From positions 4,083,001-4,147,000 of the forward strand of contig NZ_CP015756.1 in the NCBI RefSeq assembly GCF_001877035.1: a stretch of DNA of 64,000 nucleotides, given 5' to 3'. This document shows, in pieces, positions 62,223 to 64,000 of the stretch. The position numbers and the translations under genes are program-made. Below the pieces are notes generated by a model. The model worked only from the letters and a program-made list of their open reading frames with translations. It was not told where the DNA came from and searched no databases. The stretch is from Clostridium estertheticum subsp. estertheticum. GTDB taxonomy: Bacteria > Bacillota > Clostridia > Clostridiales > Clostridiaceae. Numbering within the stretch: position 1 is the stretch's first letter; each line of letters starts with the position of its first letter.

Positions 62223-62786
62223 TTACTTCAATAAAGCTTTGGAAATCTCTTGTGTAATATCACGACCATTCTTATTATAGAATTTAATTTTGTTAGGGTC
62301 AGAATATACAGATTGTGTTCCATTTGGAACTGCACAATAGGCCATATAAAATTCTTGCGAAGGAATACTAATTTTATATTCCTTGTTATCCACTGTTTCT
62401 TTTACATATGAAATTTTTATATCAGGGTTTTTACCTTTCATAATAAGGTACTTTCCTTTATTGGTTTTATATATTTCCTCATAAAAGCAGCTATTTCCAC
62501 CACCTGTACTTTCAATTTTATATTTATTATTAAGACCTTTGGTTAGTTCAGCATTTCCTAAAGTATTATTATTATCTATAAATATAATATATTTTTTATT
62601 ATCAATATTTAATTCTTGTTTAATATCAATTTTTTTTACCGTTATTATAGGTCGATTAATAAATTGTATTATCTTGCTTTCTAATTGTCCCCTATCTTCT
62701 GTGATTGTATATATTCGTGAGTATAATATTAATGATATACAAACTATTGCTACGATGCTTAATAAGAAAAAAGTCTTTTTTTTCAT
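62223..62786 (-). CDS. Membrane-anchored extracytoplasmic protein, function unknown
   Basis: A 187-residue protein with an N-terminal hydrophobic anchor (about 5-22) without a lipobox, followed by a hydrophilic beta-rich domain containing two cysteines (C100 region NSCFYEE and C near YMAYCAVP). RBS GGGGGGACT. No family is recognised. It may be co-transcribed with the HD-domain gene 21 nt upstream. Confidence 0.65.
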   Translation of the reverse strand: MKKKTFFLLSIVAIVCISLILYSRIYTITEDRGQLESKIIQFINRPIITVKKIDIKQELNIDNKKYIIFIDNNNTLGNAELTKGLNNKYKIESTGGGNSCFYEEIYKTNKGKYLIMKGKNPDIKISYVKETVDNKEYKISIPSQEFYMAYCAVPNGTQSVYSDPNKIKFYNKNGRDITQEISKALLK

Positions 62787-62807
62787 AAGTCCCCCCTTTA
62801 ATAAGTT

Positions 62808-63305
62808 CTACTCTTTTGCCATAAACATTTGATTACAAAGTTTTCGTCCTGAAACAGTTTTGAAAATTTTGTTACAAGTATTTTGTATAGTCTCTTTATC
62901 ATTTTTATTTTCATATAAATTCACAAGGAAATCAGCCTCTACTAAAATCTGATAATCAATTCCATCTATATTTGAATAAGTATGATGGTTGGCTACTAAA
63001 TAACTTACCCTATCAATTACCTCCTTCTTAAATTCAAGTCTATTTAACAATTCTTCTGCATAAATAGGTCCTTCCTGTTCCTGAAGTTTACCATTACTTT
63101 TCCCATATTTTTTCATTGAAATTTTAATTCCTATGTCATGAACAATAGCTGCCACCTCTAAAATCTCCATATTATCAGATGAAATTTTCTCCATGCTACC
63201 AATTAGCTTAGCAAACTCATATACCTTTATAAAATGTTGAATTAACTCTGGCTCGCCTTCATCAAACTTAAACATTTCCAAAATTAAATTATTTATTTTA
63301 TTCAT
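62808..63305 (-). CDS. HD-domain phosphohydrolase-like protein
   Basis: A 165-residue HD-superfamily protein. The metal ligands are H in QHFIKVYEFA, HD in AAIVHDIGIKIS, HH in VANHHTYSNI and D in EADFLVN. Such domains hydrolyse nucleotides or phosphate esters; the substrate is unknown. ATG 63305 has GGGGGGATTAAT; the longer reading from 63338 has no better site. Confidence 0.83.
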   Translation of the reverse strand: MNKINNLILEMFKFDEGEPELIQHFIKVYEFAKLIGSMEKISSDNMEILEVAAIVHDIGIKISMKKYGKSNGKLQEQEGPIYAEELLNRLEFKKEVIDRVSYLVANHHTYSNIDGIDYQILVEADFLVNLYENKNDKETIQNTCNKIFKTVSGRKLCNQMFMAKE

Positions 63306-63358
63306 ATTAATCCCCCCTATCAATAGATTTGGATTCATAGCAAAACTTCTTCAATTCA

Positions 63359-63811
63359 TTACTTTATATATTCAGTAACTAAATCAGTAAAAAGAATGCC
63401 TTCTAAATGGTCTATTTCATGGCAAAAACATTTTGCTAAATCTCCTGTACCGGTCAATATAATCTCATCACCATTTTCATTCAATGCTTTTACCGTTACC
63501 TTTGCAGGTCTTTTTAACTTTCCAAATGTATTTGGAATGCTTAAACAACCCTCTATAACTTCCTGAATACCTTCATGCTTAATTATCCTTGGATTAACTA
63601 GTTTTATAAGTCCTTCACCCATATCTATTACAACTAATCGTTTTAATATGCCTACTTGTGGTCCTGCTAAGCCTCCTCCATTTTCTGTATTATACATAGT
63701 TTCTGCCATATCATTTAGTATTTGTCTTATTTTATCATCTACCAATTCAACTATTCTGCTCTTTTTTCTTAATATTTCATCATCAAAAAATCTAATTTGT
63801 CTTAATGCCAT
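63359..63811 (-). CDS. def: Peptide deformylase
   Basis: A 150-residue metalloenzyme removing the formyl group from nascent proteins. Motif 1 is GGGLAGPQVG (45-54), with Gly replacing the usual second Ala; motif 2 is EGCLSIP with metal ligand C89; motif 3 is HEIDHLEG (131-138) with ligands H131 and H135 and catalytic E132. The start follows AGGGGGTG. Its first 20 nt overlap the end of the upstream regulator gene. Confidence 0.93.
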   Translation of the reverse strand: MALRQIRFFDDEILRKKSRIVELVDDKIRQILNDMAETMYNTENGGGLAGPQVGILKRLVVIDMGEGLIKLVNPRIIKHEGIQEVIEGCLSIPNTFGKLKRPAKVTVKALNENGDEIILTGTGDLAKCFCHEIDHLEGILFTDLVTEYIK

Positions 63812-64000
63812 TTAAACTACACCCCCTACTTTGTTGTGCTCTTGATTTTCTTACACTTTCTTTAAAGAGAAAAATTTCCTCTATAGGACTATGGAATGTC
63901 TTACAAATATCATATGCTAACCATATAGATGGCTCAAATTTTTCTGTTTCAATAGAGTTAATTGCTTGTCTTGATACACCTACAAGTTCTCCTAATTGTT
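63792..64000 (-). CDS. XRE-family helix-turn-helix regulator, C-terminal part (truncated by window edge)
   Basis: The reading frame enters at the right edge with QLGELVGVSRQAINSIETEK, the recognition part of a Cro/CI-type helix-turn-helix, then FEPSIWLAYDICKTFHSPIEEIFLF. It stops at 63792 inside def. The short size fits the single-domain YgzD/Xre-like group often found beside other genes in clostridia. Confidence 0.85.
   Translation of the reverse strand, partial: QLGELVGVSRQAINSIETEKFEPSIWLAYDICKTFHSPIEEIFLFKESVRKSRAQQSRGCSLNGIKTN

Overview
The window looks like chromosome from a low-GC, spore-forming anaerobe of the genus Clostridium. The evidence is the A+T-rich sequence with GGAGG-type ribosome sites, a complete-looking anaerobic (early cobalt insertion, Cbi-type) B12 pathway, granulose/glycogen genes of the GlgC/GlgD type, a guanine riboswitch and clostridial surface proteins. 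The species cannot be named from sequence alone. No tRNA, rRNA, CRISPR array or prophage is visible.

Layout. (1) 1-5.2 kb, minus strand: an exopolysaccharide operon read in the order Wzz-like protein, PHP-type tyrosine phosphatase, BY-kinase, FlaA1/CapD-type sugar-nucleotide dehydratase, PglC-type phosphoglycosyltransferase and a NeuD/PglD-like acyltransferase that runs off the left edge. (2) 5.3-24.7 kb: a surface-protein district. Six proteins share an undescribed module of about 60 residues (GTVVIGxKAFDL...YAND...GGxVYVKDFxGNW...IPAVxYKN). They include a putative S-layer protein, an autolysin with a glucosaminidase domain, and a module-only protein whose signal peptide has been overwritten with charged residues. 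A giant duplicated 5'-nucleotidase, a DUF4397 protein, a Phd/ParE toxin-antitoxin pair, a PadR regulator and a DegV protein lie among them. Five copies of one promoter-like element (TGCAAC, exactly 17 nt, CGTTATA) precede the exopolysaccharide operon and several surface genes, which suggests one ECF-type sigma regulon. (3) 24.8-44.7 kb: the cobalamin region. A B12 riboswitch with a terminator precedes cbiK-cobD-cbiA-cbiC-(L7/L12-like)-cbiD-cbiE-cbiL-cbiF-cbiH-cbiJ. A second operon is cobT-cobC-cobU-cobS, and cbiG stands apart. This region alone carries 21 copies of a 20-bp dispersed repeat (GGGGACGGTTAACAACTAAT and its complement). At its centre, bracketed by inverted copies, is a REP-associated tyrosine transposase (RAYT). 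Housekeeping genes here include a zinc-type ABC transporter pair, an HNH protein and an S1-type ribosomal protein. (4) 44.8-50.5 kb: a guanine-riboswitch-controlled purine operon, xpt-bmpA-nupO-nupP-nupQ. (5) 50.6-58.8 kb: granulose metabolism, glgC-glgD-glgA-glgP, a second glgD preceded by a 78-nt fossil of glgC, and upstream of glgC a decayed remnant of the branching-enzyme gene glgB. (6) 59.2-64 kb: speD, asd, a large imperfect palindrome with related repeats, a small basic protein gene, an HD-domain protein, def and the end of an XRE-type regulator.

How it fits together. The left third is probably a cell-envelope programme: polysaccharide assembly, an S-layer-like coat and a wall hydrolase under a shared envelope-stress-type promoter. 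The middle makes cobalamin under B12 feedback and has been seeded by a RAYT/REP system. The right third handles purine salvage and storage polyglucan. Gene decay (glgB, glgC copy) suggests the polyglucan is unbranched unless a branching enzyme is encoded elsewhere.
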